A stretch of DNA of 64,000 nucleotides from Undaria pinnatifida. Taxonomy: Eukaryota > Sar > Phaeophyceae > Laminariales > Alariaceae. Location: contig JABAKD010000017.1 in the NCBI GenBank assembly GCA_012845835.1, forward strand, positions 2,727,001-2,791,000, written 5' to 3'. Under the pieces are notes generated by a model that was given only the letters and a program-made list of their open reading frames with translations, did no database searches and was not told the origin of the DNA. This document shows, one piece after another, positions 34,483 to 45,531 of this stretch (positions are counted from its first letter, which is position 1; every line of letters begins with the position of its first letter). Both the position numbers and the translations under genes were made by a program.

Positions 34483-34732
34483 TGCGTGTACCAGTGCCAG
34501 TGCCAATGTCAGTACCAGTTCCAGTACCAGTGTCTGTGCCAGTACCAGTACCAGTGCCAGTGTTAATTCCAGTGTGAGTGCCGGTGCCAGTGCCAGAACA
34601 AGTACAAGTGCCAGTAGCAGTGCCAGCGCCGGTGCCAGTGCAAGGACCAGTGCTAGTGCCAGTACCAGTGTCAGTACCAGTGTCAGTGCCAGTGTCTGTG
34701 CCAATGTCACTACCAGTGCCAGCGTTCAACAG
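34483..34732 (+). repeat. (CCAGTG)n hexanucleotide minisatellite
   Basis: About 40 imperfect units of CCAGTG/CCAGTA/TCAGTG. The Ser/Ala/Thr or Gly/Thr frames are artefacts. Confidence 0.9.
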
Positions 34733-34799
34733 GAGATTAAAACGCGACCTGCTGATTTTCTCTGTGTTGTGCAACACCTTTCGCAACTCGTCTGTTCAT

Positions 34800-37420
34800 G
34801 GAGGCCGGCTCAAGCACAGCGAGCGCCCCTGGCTCTCCTCGCGGGCGTGTAACAGCAGCCAGCCGTGATTCAGGCCCTTTTATTTCTGACAAGCACAACA
34901 GCAGTGCTTATCTCTCTGCGCGTGCTTGTGTGCACCCTTACCTCTCCCCGCGCGCAACAGCAACCGATCGCGATTTAAAGTATGTCATGTGCGACAGCCC
35001 CACGGTGCTTCGCTCTCTCTGGGTATGTGTGTGCGCCCCTGGCTCTCATCGCATGCAACAGCAGCCGCGATTTCCCTCTTGTGCAACAGCAACCAGCCAC
35101 GATTCAAGCTCACTCCTTTGTGGCAGCCACGGACGCTTCTCTTTCCCCCCTTCGCTATATGTGAGTGTGTGTGTTCCCCCGCGCCTACGCGGAAGACTCG
35201 TATGTCCGGCTTCACGGTTGGTGGGCTGTTGGGGATGCGCCCTGTCTCCGCCCGTTGAAGTCATGTGACCCAGAAGACTGCATCCATAGCTGGTTGTGGC
35301 AATTGGATACTTGTTTTCTCTGGATCACTTGCCTCCAACGGGCGGGAACGGGGCACGTCCTCAACACCCCACCTACCGCCGTGGAGCTGACCTTTTTTTT
35401 CAGTCTTCCGTTTCGGCGCGGGCGAAATCTCTCACCCTCACACACACTATCTGTATGAGAGAGCGTGTTCAAGCCACAGCTAGTTATGGCGAATATTTAC
35501 CGTCCCTTGCTCTCCTCGCGTACATCTGCAGTCGCGATTCGAGCTCTTCTTCGTGACAGCAGTGACCACTACGATGCTTTTCGCTCTCTGCGTGCGTGCA
35601 TGCATTCGTGTACACTACCCTTGTGTACACGTACGTGCGCACGTGCTTGTTTATTCCCCCGCGCCTAAGCGGAAGACTCAGAATGCCGCCTTTACGGATG
35701 ATGCGATGTTGAGGATGTGTCCCGTTCCCGGCTGCGGGGGACAAGTATCCCGAAAGACGGTAACGGTACTTCACTCTGACAAACAGATACATGCCGTGGT
35801 AAATATCGCTTTGTCACATTGGCCCACCCTGCCCTGTCTGCGGGGGGCACGTCTCCCGAAAGACGGTAGCAGTTGGCGGTGACAAATACGTTTTATTTGT
35901 CTTTGGTCACAGTCAACCATCCTAGCCAGTCTTTCCAGGTATTCCCCCCCCCGCAGCCGGGGATAGAGTATACCCCCAAGCCCTTACCAACCGTGAAATC
36001 GGCTTTCTGAGTCGTCCACCCACGCGCGGGGAACTCCCCCCCCCCCCTCCCTCTCGCCCTCTCCCCCTCTTGCTATGTGAGGATAAGTGCGTCCCCCCGC
36101 GCCTGAGCAGAAGACTCAGTAGGCCGACTTCACGGTTGTTGGGGTGTTGGGGACATATCCTATCCCCAGCCGTTGGAGGCAAGTGACCCGGAAGACCGCA
36201 TCCGTAGCTGGTTGTGACTTTTATTTTTTATTTTTTTGGCGAGTGTCACAATCAGCTATGGATGCACTCTTGTGGATCACTGGCCTGCAACGGGCGGGGG
36301 TAGGGCACGTCCCCGATATTCCCACCTACCGTGAACCCGGCCTTCTGAGTCTTCCGCTCAGGCGCGGGGCAATACGCACACACGCGATCACATACCCACA
36401 CTCAAGACACTATCACACACAGAGAGAAGCGTTGTGGCTGTCACGAAAGAAGCGAATTGAATCGCGGCTGCTGCTGCTGCACACGAGGAGAGCCAAGAAC
36501 GTTACATAGTTTTATCAACCAGTGCTGCCTGGAACAAGCTATCTCACACAAGATAGGGATAAGAGATGGGTTGTGGAGGAGTCAATGGTGTTGGACCATT
36601 CGGTGTCTCAGTCGTCCGATAATTCGCACAGTAGAACCCAGACAGTGGAGGGAGGGAGATATGTTCATGAGCAAAGACATGTGGGTGTGAGGCAGAATTG
36701 GATACTGCGGTAGACATGTCAGCCAGCTGCTCTCCCTCCCAAGCCGCAGAAAGTGATAATATGCAACGCAATTCGAAAGATATATACTTGTACAACAAAG
36801 AAAAATATTACTGGAGCATTAGGAATCGGGAACCGATATAAAAATAATCAGTTGTTTATTGTTCTAGAGAGAATTCGGCGTTATGGTTCATATTCTTTGG
36901 CTGAGTACGAAGTTGAGACAGAAAGAAGCATCGTGGCTACGACGAGCATCACAAAAGAAAGCTTGAATCGCGGCTTATTGTTGCAAAGGCAGCCAGGGAC
37001 GCGAAGTATTTGTCACGCCCAGCTGGGCTGCCGACTTTCGGTCTGCTTGCCCAACGCAGCCGGGGATAGGTTACCCCCCCAACACCTCATTAACCGTAAA
37101 GCCGGCCCTCTGAGTCTTCCGCTTAGACGCGAGGGAGCACATATTTCCTCTCTATCCCGGTCTCCCCCCCTCTCTGCCTCTCTGCCACTCTCTCACACAC
37201 GCAACACAAAGAGAGAAGCACCGTGGCTGTCGCAAAAGAAAGAGCTTGGATCGCGGCTGGCTGCTGTTGCGCGCGAGGAGAGCCAGGGTCGCTTACTATT
37301 TGTCGCGACCAACTATAAAATCCTTCTGTCGGGCTACTTGGCCCCATTTGCCGGGGACAGAGCACTCCCTCAGTATCTCACCGACCGTGAAAACGTGTAC
37401 CTGAGTTTCGTACAGACAGT
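34800..37420. repeat. cluster of related units in both orientations
   Basis: Units near 35180-35300, 35660-35770 and 36090-36220 (plus) share CGCGCCTAAGCGGAAGACTC, TTCACGGTTG and GTTGGGGAT. Inverted units lie near 35370-35460, 35950-36060, 36270-36440 and 37060-37400. Linkers with GCTCTCCTCGCG and GCGATTCAAGC recur. No protein-coding exon is identified. Confidence 0.65.
36620..36680 (+). repeat. short dispersed repeat, also inverted at 43262-43335
   Basis: GTAGAACCCAGACAGT, GAGGGAGGGAGAT and GCAAAGACATGTGGG match the minus strand at 43262-43335. Confidence 0.6.
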
Positions 37421-37496
37421 GGTTGTCGCTATCGAACCTTTGCTTTTGCCTGTTTCCCTCTGTCAACCGTCATGTCAATCCTCATCCTTGGCACCA

Positions 37497-37750
37497 ATAT
37501 TGTTGTTGCTGTTGCTGTTGCTGTTGCTGTTGGTGTTGTTGTTGGTGTTGGTGTTGGCGTTGGTGTTGGTGTTGGTGTTGGTATTGGTGTTGGTGTTGGT
37601 GCTGCTGCTACTGCTGCTGCTACTGCTGGCGTTGTTGTCGTTGTTGTTGTCGTCGTTGTCGTTGTTGTTGTTGTTGTTGTGGTTGTGGTTGTGGTTGTGG
37701 TTGTGGTTGTTGTTGTTGTTGTTGTTGTTGTTGTGGTCGTCGTCGTCGTC
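37497..37750 (+). repeat. (GTT)n/(GGTGTT)n microsatellite
   Basis: About 250 bp of GTT, GCT and GGT triplets, giving Leu, Cys, Val or Asn homopolymer frames on all readings. Confidence 0.9.
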
Positions 37751-38149
37751 GTGATATGGCGCCCCCGAAAATACGCTTAAAATTAAGCGCAATAGCAAAG
37801 CGCGCGAGGACCCCGCCGCCCCCCGTCTTCTCATCGTGTCGCCTCCCGAGGGCGAGCACTAACCCCCCCCCCCCCACCGCGCTCGAACAACGCCTTTCCT
37901 TGTTCGTCCCCGGGCCGTACTAACAACACCATGCCACTGCAAAGTATAAAAAAAACATGTCTTACAACTTTTCCATAAAAGATTGCCCTTTTAGGGCTTG
38001 CCAGTAGCAAAAAAAAAACAATTTTTGTGGCAAACAAACATTTCCACTAATTTGCCAAAGCGCGGATTCTTCGGTATTGTTGGCATTTCGAGTTCGCCAC
38101 AAAATAGTCATGAGGTAGTTGGCCATATGTTTTCCTGATTATGTGTCGT

Positions 38150-39880
38150 TAATAACGGCCCGTACCTGCCCCTGCCCTGCCTCGTCGGCCGCCAACAACC
38201 GTCAGCAGCAACAAAAAGTCGACCCTTTTGAAGGAAAGCCTTCCAGGTCCGGGCGAGGTGTACGCGGCGAGCGTCTTTGGGGTGGTGGAAGCGAGCGGCG
38301 ACGGTGACGGTGGTGGCGAGGGTGGTGCGATGGGAGGAAATAAAAGTGAATCGGCGCCTCTGGTTGTGGGTAAGAGTGCTCACAGTCATGGCTATTGCCG
38401 TGGTTTGGGTTGTTTTTGTTTTTTACGTGTTTGGTTGGTTGTTCTTATTATGGTTATGGTTGTGTTTATGCTTGCGGTTGTTGTTCTGACGGTTGTGGTT
38501 GATGAGCGGCTGTCGGTGTTGTTTTGATTGTGGGGCGTGTTCGGAGTGGTCGAAGGGAGTGTTGGTGGTAGTGATGGCGCGATGGAAGGGAATGGAAACA
38601 GAGCGGCGCTTCCGGTCGTCGGTAAGACTGCTCGTAGTTGCGGATTTTTTCGTGTTCCTGCTCTTGTCCTTTGTTCTTCCTCTTTGTTTTCTTTTGTCAT
38701 TGCGGTCCCGTGTTGTTATGTTTACGTTCTCCGTCCATTTTAACACTGGTCTGGGTGGCCACTACCCCTCGCCCCCACTCTCCCGGCTATCTAGGCAAAC
38801 AGTAAGCCCTAAACCTATCAATATATGCGGTACGCCCAGCGGTACATATGGAGAAATCTCGAGCTCCCTTCTTCCCTCTACCCCTTGACCTCTAAAGCGA
38901 ACACACCCGACGAACAAGGCCCCCTTCCCCTCCTTCCCCTCCCTCTTCTCGTTCCCCTCTCCCTTGCCCTTTCTTTTCCCCGTCACCGTCCCCTTCCCCT
39001 CCCCCTTCCCCTTCCCTGCCCCCCCCCCCCCCCGTTCCCTTGCCCCGCCTCCCCAGGATGGGGAACGGGCGACATCCCCGCCCCCGCCGGCAGCGCGCCG
39101 CCCCAACGCCCCCCAGGCACGGGCACACCCCTACCCCCCGAAGATTATCAAAAACGCCTTCAAGGGATGATGAACCCGGCCCGTGCCAACGGGATTCGCC
39201 CGACCTCCAACCCTACACAAGGAAACCCGCCAAAGGGGATGTCTGGCGCTACCCAACACATATTTGGTGGTCCAGGCCGGGGGGCGGGGGGGGGTAACGG
39301 TTCGTGGCAAGGATTGCCCGCTCCGCTGGTGGGGGCGAGGGGGGAAGCTATCCCACGACCGTTTCTTCCTACCCCTCCTCCAATGGCCCACTTTCTTCCG
39401 GGAGATCCGAGGGGGGGACACCCTCCCCCTCCCCACCTGCATGTACCACACCCTCCGCCACAGCACCATCTGCAACAGCAACAGGGTTTCCAAGGGATGG
39501 GAGGCCGTGGCGGAGGGGGATTCGGAACGGTGTTTCATGGCGGGGGGAGGGGGCAGGGAGGGGGTGGGGTATACTCTACACAGCCCCCCCCACAGGCGCC
39601 GTCGACGGGATACGGAGGGCAGCCCACGTCGCAGCCAGCTTGGGGGGGTGCTGGAGGCGGGAGGGGGAGGGGGGGGAGGGGCGGGGGGGAGGGGGGGAGG
39701 GGGCGGGGTGGGAGGGGGGGTTCCTGGGATGGTGGCGGGGGGAGCGGGGGAGGGGGGGGGCGAGGAAGAGGAGGAGGAGGGGGAGGAGGAGAGGGGGAGG
39801 GGTTTTATAAACCGTCGTTTGTGGAAGATCCGTGGAGGAACCTTTTGGCGAGGGGCCCTCCGTCTCGGGGATTCACGTGA
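38150..39880 (+). CDS. Gly/Pro-rich protein with C-terminal MPLKIP/TTDN1-like motif (3' two exons; start not found)
   Basis: The last exon runs 39057-39880. Its acceptor follows a long C-rich tract ending CCCCAG, and it encodes 273 aa plus stop. The upstream exon ends at 38369 (G|GTAAGA); its frame is open back to 38150 without an ATG, so the true 5' boundary and start are unknown. The splice joins phase 1 to phase 1 in frame. The protein is disordered and rich in Gly, Pro and Arg (RGRGG-type runs, HPPPQHHLQQQQ). It ends GFYKPSFVEDPWRNLL, close to the conserved YFKPSMLEDPW motif at the C-terminus of human MPLKIP/TTDN1, a PLK1-interacting nuclear protein that is likewise Gly/Pro/Ser-rich and is linked to non-photosensitive trichothiodystrophy. 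The family call rests on this one motif plus composition. A second, similar exon-like segment ends at 38621 inside the intron. The C-rich stretch 38930-39050 is treated as intron, although a frame stays open through it. Confidence 0.55.
38530..38621 (+). pseudogene. tandem copy of the MPLKIP-like upstream exon
   Basis: Reads GVFGVVEGSVGGSDGAMEGN and ends LPVVG with the same G|GTAAGA donor in the same phase as the exon ending at 38369, which reads SVFGVVEASGDGDGGGEGG and ends APLVVG. The copies are 252 bp apart. No acceptor is seen before this copy, so it is probably a relic; an alternative exon is possible. Confidence 0.5.
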
Positions 39881-39944
39881 TCGTGTTGGTTGTAATCGGT
39901 GCAATATCGGGGGATACGTAGAGGTAATTGGGCTTTGAAAATAT

Positions 39945-40155
39945 GGAGATTTCTGGTATAGCCTCTGGTGGCTGCCACCGCACTCTAATAATCTACTAAT
40001 ATTCCTTTTTGGTATTATTAGGATTTCTGGTGTACGCCTCTGGTGGCTGCCACCAGACTCTAGTAATCTACTATCATCCCTTTTTGATATATGGGGATTT
40101 CTGGTATATGCCTCCGGTAGCTGCCACCGCCCACTATTAAACTACTGTTATCCTC
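39945..40155 (+). repeat. three tandem units of about 70 bp
   Basis: GATTTCTGGT, GCCTCTGGTGGCTGCCACCG, then ACTCTAATAATCTACTA recurs three times. Confidence 0.85.
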
Positions 40156-40739
40156 TTTGGAGCTTGGGAGGGAAGACATCGTGTCGACAAAAACTGACGG
40201 TTAGGGCATTGTTCATGCGAAGCAGCCCGGGCTGTTGGGTTGTCGATGGTGCGTCGGATGTGCCGCTTGGGGACACACGGGCGCGGGCGCAGGCAGCGTG
40301 GTGATACTTGTATTCCCGCACGCGCTTTTCCTGGATGGGGCAGGGTACGGTGGTGGCGCAGCATTTTTCCTTCTGAGAGTCTTCACTCGAAGGACTCTAC
40401 AAAAATTGTGATCATTTTGGGGAAAAACAAAAGTGCTACCTGGTACGTTTAACAAAACTACTGCTGTAACGACGTCAGCTGTGAGTTCGACGACTTCAGG
40501 GTCGATATTCATCTTTGCAAGCTGCGTACGTGTACTAAATTGATCGCCCGTCTTGAGTAAGTTTTATATAAGTCAAAACCTAACGTAAGATGACATTGTA
40601 TTATGTTATACTCTATCATGTATGAACAATTGACATACCAATAATGATCTGAACACTTTGATGTACCAATAACAAAGTGCTATGTTATACGTGTACCCCG
40701 ATGAACAGCAGTCCCATAATGGCCTGTACTAGGTAATAT

Positions 40740-40860
40740 ACACAACGAAAATGATCCCCCCAAAAAAGTGAAATTCCGACGGTTTTGGGTTAAAAGGAAA
40801 GCCCCGCCATTCGGAAAAAGTTTCAGGCCCAGGCTACTGTAGGGGGCCTCGCTTTGATTG
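40740..40860 (-). mobile_element. partial TACGATAG-type MITE
   Basis: GAAATTCCGACGGTTTTGGG and TTAAAAGGAAAGCCCCGCCATTC match the interior of the full copies. Ends are lost. It is followed by GTA triplets at 40885-40932. Confidence 0.5.
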
Positions 40861-40892
40861 TTTTTTTTTTTCGCAGTAGTAGTATTAATAGT

Positions 40893-40932
<40 letters not shown>

Positions 40933-41231
40933 CTCGGGATCGCCCGAGCGCGAGTGACTCCCCTGTTCATTTGCAGTCATTTTTCAAGATATTTTTCGCC
41001 ATGTGAATCCGGGCCGAATAATCACTTGTGTATACCTATGTAAACTGTGTTTTTGTCGGTAAGGTACAGTCACTCGTGCGAGTGGCTCAAACCCGGGGCA
41101 GAGAAAATAGGGCCGTAGGCTTGGTCTTCGGTCAAGTCATGTGCCACCTCTTCTATCGTGAAGCATGTGCGCACCGGATCAGATGGTTGATAGGCTCGCA
41201 CTCCTTGTGTTTTTGGTTGATTTAAGATTTA

Positions 41232-41318
41232 CTCCTTCGGAGCCCCCAAATCCCTCCCTATACCAACTTCAAGTAAAGTTGTCCCCCAAAAAGGGTTTCC
41301 AACCGGTTGTAAAGGCGT
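41232..41318 (-). repeat. single TTAA-type 85-bp unit
   Basis: Contains GGAGCCCCCAAATCCCTCCC, ACCAACTTCAAGTAAA and GGTTGTAAAGGCG, the inverted form of the units at 16949-17279. Confidence 0.65.
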
Positions 41319-41668
41319 CAAATGGACCCCAATAGGGCTAACACCTGTTTGAGGCTACCGTGAGATCAGCAATAAATACGTCAATGTTATGATGGCCCAC
41401 AAAATATGTCGGATTATCTCCTTGCGGCGATACGGCGAGATCGCTTTTTAGCGGTGCAAGACAAGAGTAATAGCCTTAACGCGAGGGGTCTGCATTATTA
41501 TCTAGGATAAAGTATTGAAATCCCGAGGGGGAAAAAATTGATACACGTAAGTTTTTAATGTATGGTATCCAACAAAAAAACAAAACGTCGGAAGTTTTTT
41601 CCTGTTTTTGCGGACAAAGTTGAACTTCTATGAGTAGGGTTGGGGTCAGGGTTTGGAATACTTTTATA

Positions 41669-42031
41669 AGGGTTAGTTTGGGTCAGCTATTGGTTAACCT
41701 TTTGCAAGTGATCAAACGGACTAATGCCCCACTAACAACCACCATATAAATGGCGTCGTCGACAGATCATGGGTTTTTGGGTCGTGGGTTCGATCCCCAC
41801 CATCCACAATAATAAACTTTTCAGATTTTCCCCATGTCGAACTTGAAAAATACTTTTCCTGTGGTATCCCCAGGAAATGAAACGGCTTCGATATTGAAAG
41901 GTCCGCCCGTATATCCGGCCGACCTGCTATCCCGCCGTTTCAGGGGGGGAGAGTGTTTTAAGGGTTAACTTGGGTCAGCTATTGGTTAACTTTTTGCAAG
42001 TGGTCAAACGGACTAATACCCCACTAATACC
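41669..42031 (+). repeat. two direct repeats of about 72 bp flanking a 220-bp segment with a tRNA-like B box
   Basis: GGGTCAGCTATTGGTTAAC, TTTTTGCAAGTG and TCAAACGGACTAAT occur at 41669-41740 and 41960-42031. Between them is GTCGTGGGTTCGATCCCCACC, a good B box, with no clear A box upstream. Confidence 0.6.
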
Positions 42032-42058
42032 TTAACAAATGGTGTTAGAGCTAGTTTT

Positions 42059-42369
42059 CATTTTTTTTTTTTTTTTTTCTGTCCTGCCGTCGACGCCACA
42101 TGTGAAATTAAAGGTGGGGGACACAGAGTGCCCCCTGCAGGTCTGCCAATTGAGCAGGTCCTCGGAGAGTACTCACTTTCGTTCCTTCGTAGAGATGTAG
42201 CTTTTATTCGTTTCCACCAGAGCCCGGGATAGCTTCTGAGATCGGAGGCGCGTGCCTCCGATCTAATTCCTAACTTCCCCGAATATAAACCGCCAACCTT
42301 ATCATACGAAACCCATCCAAATGATCTCAAATTCGGATCCCTACAGGCCTTTCGAGGCCGTATCTTAAC
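42059..42369 (-). mobile_element. SINE-like repeat with A-tail, copy 1
   Basis: The minus strand starts GTTAAGATACGGCCTCGAAA and ends in a run of about 20 A. It is highly similar to 46419-46697. It contains TTTGGATGGGTTTCG, which weakly recalls the 5S rRNA internal promoter. The class is uncertain. Confidence 0.55.
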
Positions 42370-42690
42370 ACTAGGGTGTAGAGTGGTGTTTTACGCAGTT
42401 TTTGATACTCCGGAGTAGAGTTTTCCTCCTCCCATAATACTGGAAGCACACGTGGCCCAAACCGCCTTCCCCGATTTCCGTACTTTATTCTGCCGTAGAA
42501 AAGTAATCCCAGAAGAGAGTGCGGTAATGGCGACTCACAGTTTACGTACCTACCAGGTAGTAGTGTCTTATAAAAATATCCTGACAACGTCAGCTGCTGT
42601 GAGTTCGACGAATTTAGGGTCGATGTACTTTGTTGGTCTCGCCTGTGGCCAACACGTTTTTTGTCTGTTTGTTTCTGTCTATGACTCGAC

Positions 42691-43012
42691 GCGTGCTACG
42701 GTCTAGAGAGGTGCATCATTTTGCCTTCTGCTGAGGCTATACTCGCTTGATGAGGAGCTCTTATCTATGCCCCCATCTGAGAGGCAAAAACTTATATTTC
42801 GGAAAAAATAAAGTGCTCTATGAGTAGCCGACGAACATTCAACCCCATGGAGGTACATACATGTAGTATGTACACAACAATACATTTATTTTGCGAAGAA
42901 AGCAGCAAAAATGAAATTCCGACGAGAAATTGGGTTAAGGAGCCCCCCTCACTCTAAAACTAATTTAACTTGAAATAGAAAATTATTGCTGCCCACACAT
43001 ATCGTAGCGCGC
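42691..43012 (-). mobile_element. TACGATAG-type MITE
   Basis: Ends GCGTGCTACGGTCTAGAGAG and ATATCGTAGCGCGC. The interior has GAAATTCCGACGAGAAATTG and GGGTTAAGGAGCCCCCC. 43025-43160 adds part of the CTACGGTAGCCCCCCC type. Confidence 0.65.
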
Positions 43013-43169
43013 GTAGCTTCTCGATCTCTCACTCCACACGGTAGCCCCCCCCATTTTTCTCCAACGAAATCGCCGGTTTTTAAACCAGCTTCCGTCCGAA
43101 TTTTCTCCCGAAATGCGGCGCCCTTTGCCACCCGGACGTCATCGTTCGATGATAGTCCTTAGTTGCAAA

Positions 43170-44170
43170 TGCGTTGTTTATGATCTTCTGTGGCTTGGGG
43201 AGGGAGAGCTACTGGCTGTAGAAGAACATGTCCACCGCAATATCCACCTCTGGGGTGTGGCATGCCCACACGTCTTTGCCAACAAAACGCATCATCTCCC
43301 TCCCTTAACTGTCTGGGCTCTACATACACTGTGCGCGTTGTTCCCGCACTAGCGAGACACCTAAATGGTACCCTGGTACAACGCCATTCCTCTCCCTCCT
43401 GGATAAATATCACGGCTGACCTCCTTGAAATATTTGTATAAAATATACCTCCATCACCAATACCTGGCCCCGCAGCTGCCGGCCAGCTGCCACAGCAACA
43501 ACAGCACGACTGTCTGCTCGCGTGTTCTACACGTCTGCCAACACCGTCCCGTGCTGTATCCACTTGGTAAAATAGCCGCTAACACGATCCACCAGAACTG
43601 CCATGCCGATGCAATCAATGCCAATTTTTCAACCAAAGAGTTATGAACCAAAACGCCTCCGAAATTCTCTCTCGAAGCAAAAGCCAGATAATTGTTGGTT
43701 CGGTTCCCTACCTCTATATTTTTGTACTGACTGGTGGTTCTGGGTAACGAACGACGGATATACGGTCATAATCTGCCGCCTCTGGGGCTCGCAGGTGCGG
43801 CCGGATTGTTCAGATAAATATGCACTTGCACGTCTCGTGCGATCGAATTACACAACCACTACAAGCAGTAGTAACTCTCTGCTCAGTATTCTTTGTAGTC
43901 CTCCGGATTGCTTGGATCCTTGATCCCGTATCCTCTGTATACCAGGCAGGTAGGAGAGTAGTACATACGTATCCAGAATCCAGAATCCGTTACTACATAT
44001 TAGTTGTGACGATTCGGGATCTTCCGCCGGACGAACGAAACCGCCACTTTCTCCGTGTCCCATATCCAAACCACCCGCCAACCGCCCAACGCTCAGGACA
44101 CACCTGTGCTAAATATCAAGAGCAAGGTTGCCCCCGCCAACTATCTCTGTCTCTGCCATTTCTACAGCTA
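43170..44170. other. no gene assigned
   Basis: Short frames only. 43262-43335 carries the dispersed repeat shared with 36620-36680. A pyrimidine tract ending TTTCTACAG at about 44166 could be the acceptor before the Ala-rich exon. Confidence 0.4.
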
Positions 44171-44221
44171 CCTCGCAGTACCTGACTGGCCGAGACGAGC
44201 AACCACCACACCCCATTGCGC

Positions 44222-45019
44222 ATGATGATGGCCTCGGACGAACAACAACAACTACCGGTCATCGAGGTTGCTGATTCGGATGAGATAGCGCCTGGAAGTG
44301 CGGAGAACGTAGCCGCCGCCGCCTCAGCGGCAGCAGTGGTGGCACCCACCTCTAGGCGCAACAACAACCGTAACAGTAACAACCTGGTCGTTTCTATCGC
44401 CGGACACGCTATTCGCCAAAGCGTGGGCCTCCTGACTTGGTGTGGGCATGCCATCGGTGAGCCCATGGATGTCAGGCCGCGAAGAGAAAACGGCAACAAC
44501 GAGAACAGTAACGCTCACAGTGCTGCTGCCGCTGGAACCGGCAGTGGGGTCGCAAACCTGGCAGGCTCAGCTGGGGCAGAAGGAGGGACAGGCGCAGGAG
44601 CAGCAATAAAGGCAGCAGGGGCGGCGAGAGCAGCAGCAGCAACCGAAGAAGCCGCAGCAAGAACAGATGGAGAAGGCGAAGAGGAAACTAAAGAAAGTGA
44701 CGAGGAGCCTCAAGAAAGCGAAGAGGAATCTGAAGAAACTCAACCCAAGAATAACAATGCTCCCAACCCCACCATGGTCTCGGGGTCGAGGAGCAGCAAC
44801 AGGATGGACCCCCTCTCGCTCCTCGGCTTTGCCATTTGCTTGGGGGTGGCGTTCATCGCTGGTTTTCGGGTCACTTTTGACGCTGGGAAAGTGTCGACGC
44901 CTACTCGTGCTACCTTCGCCGTCAGCGTGGATGGGCGTAACGTGCCGGCCACCACCACCGGAGCGTGGAGCCTCGCCACATCTTCCGTAGTGGGCGGGAC
45001 CTCCTCGCCCCAGAGGTGA
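44222..45019 (+). CDS. Ala-rich acidic protein with one predicted membrane helix, function unknown
   Basis: The frame from ATG at 44222 (ATGATGATGGCC) gives about 265 aa. Residues 1-60 are Ala/Glu-rich; then comes an Asn-rich patch and VVSIAGHAIRQSVGLLTW, which may form an amphipathic or membrane-associated segment. A long Ala/Gly stretch follows, then a strongly acidic region (EEETKESDEEPQESEEESEE), then a hydrophobic LLGFAICLGVAFIAGF near residues 200-217, and about 45 polar residues to the stop. No family is recognised. It may be a single exon or a last exon, since a possible acceptor lies at about 44166. Codon choice is mixed within runs, unlike the microsatellite frames nearby. Confidence 0.5.
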   Translation: MMMASDEQQQLPVIEVADSDEIAPGSAENVAAAASAAAVVAPTSRRNNNRNSNNLVVSIAGHAIRQSVGLLTWCGHAIGEPMDVRPRRENGNNENSNAHSAAAAGTGSGVANLAGSAGAEGGTGAGAAIKAAGAARAAAATEEAAARTDGEGEEETKESDEEPQESEEESEETQPKNNNAPNPTMVSGSRSSNRMDPLSLLGFAICLGVAFIAGFRVTFDAGKVSTPTRATFAVSVDGRNVPATTTGAWSLATSSVVGGTSSPQR

Positions 45020-45449
45020 TGCGCGTTGTTCTTTGTCCTGGTGTTGATCGCTTCATATTTGTTTTTGTTTTTACTTATGGTCGTGCGCACCGAGGAGCAC
45101 GATAAAAAGCATACCAACAACTTTTAAGCTGCTGACGCACAGGCAGCCCATACTTGCACAGGACGCCTACTGTACAGTCAGTACACAGTAGTAGCTGGTT
45201 AACCTGAAAAAAACGAGAGCTAAGAAGAAAGACCGGCTGAAAAAACTTAAAATCGGAAGCCCCGTCATACTGGTTTCGTAGTGTCGAACAGGCATGTGCG
45301 CTCTTTCTCAGTCAAGAAATCCAGCCTGGGCTCAACATTCCTGCTCATCACTACTACAACATACAGTGCTACCTCTATCTTAAACGCATGCTACGATAGA
45401 GGTATACCGTTTTTCGCCGAAATGTTTTCTGAAGGACGGGGCTCCTTAA

Positions 45450-45531
45450 CCCCTTTACAACTGGAAACCCGTTTTTGGGGACAAAATTGCTTGGATTTAG
45501 TATAGGGAGGGGTTCGGGGGCTCTAAAGGGG
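45450..45531 (+). mobile_element. 82-bp mini-element flanked by duplicated TTAA
   Basis: TTAA occurs at 45446-45449 and again at 45532-45535, while uninterrupted MITE copies have a single TTAA there. Ends are CCCCTTTACA and inverted CTCTAAAGGGG. TTAA duplication is the signature of piggyBac-type transposition. It is far too short to code for anything. Confidence 0.75.

Noticed and set aside
33938-34710. Poly-Phe and poly-Lys ORFs up to 269 aa
   Set aside because: Readings of the A run and the CCAGTG minisatellite.
37423-37923. ORF ending in a Pro-rich segment from ATG 37757 as the first exon of the MPLKIP-like gene
   Set aside because: It stops at about 37923 without a credible donor, and its first half is a GTT microsatellite.
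42058-42330. 90-aa ORF conserved at 46298-46792
   Set aside because: The similarity is explained by a recently duplicated A-tailed repeat; the copies differ by frameshifts outside the shared stretch.
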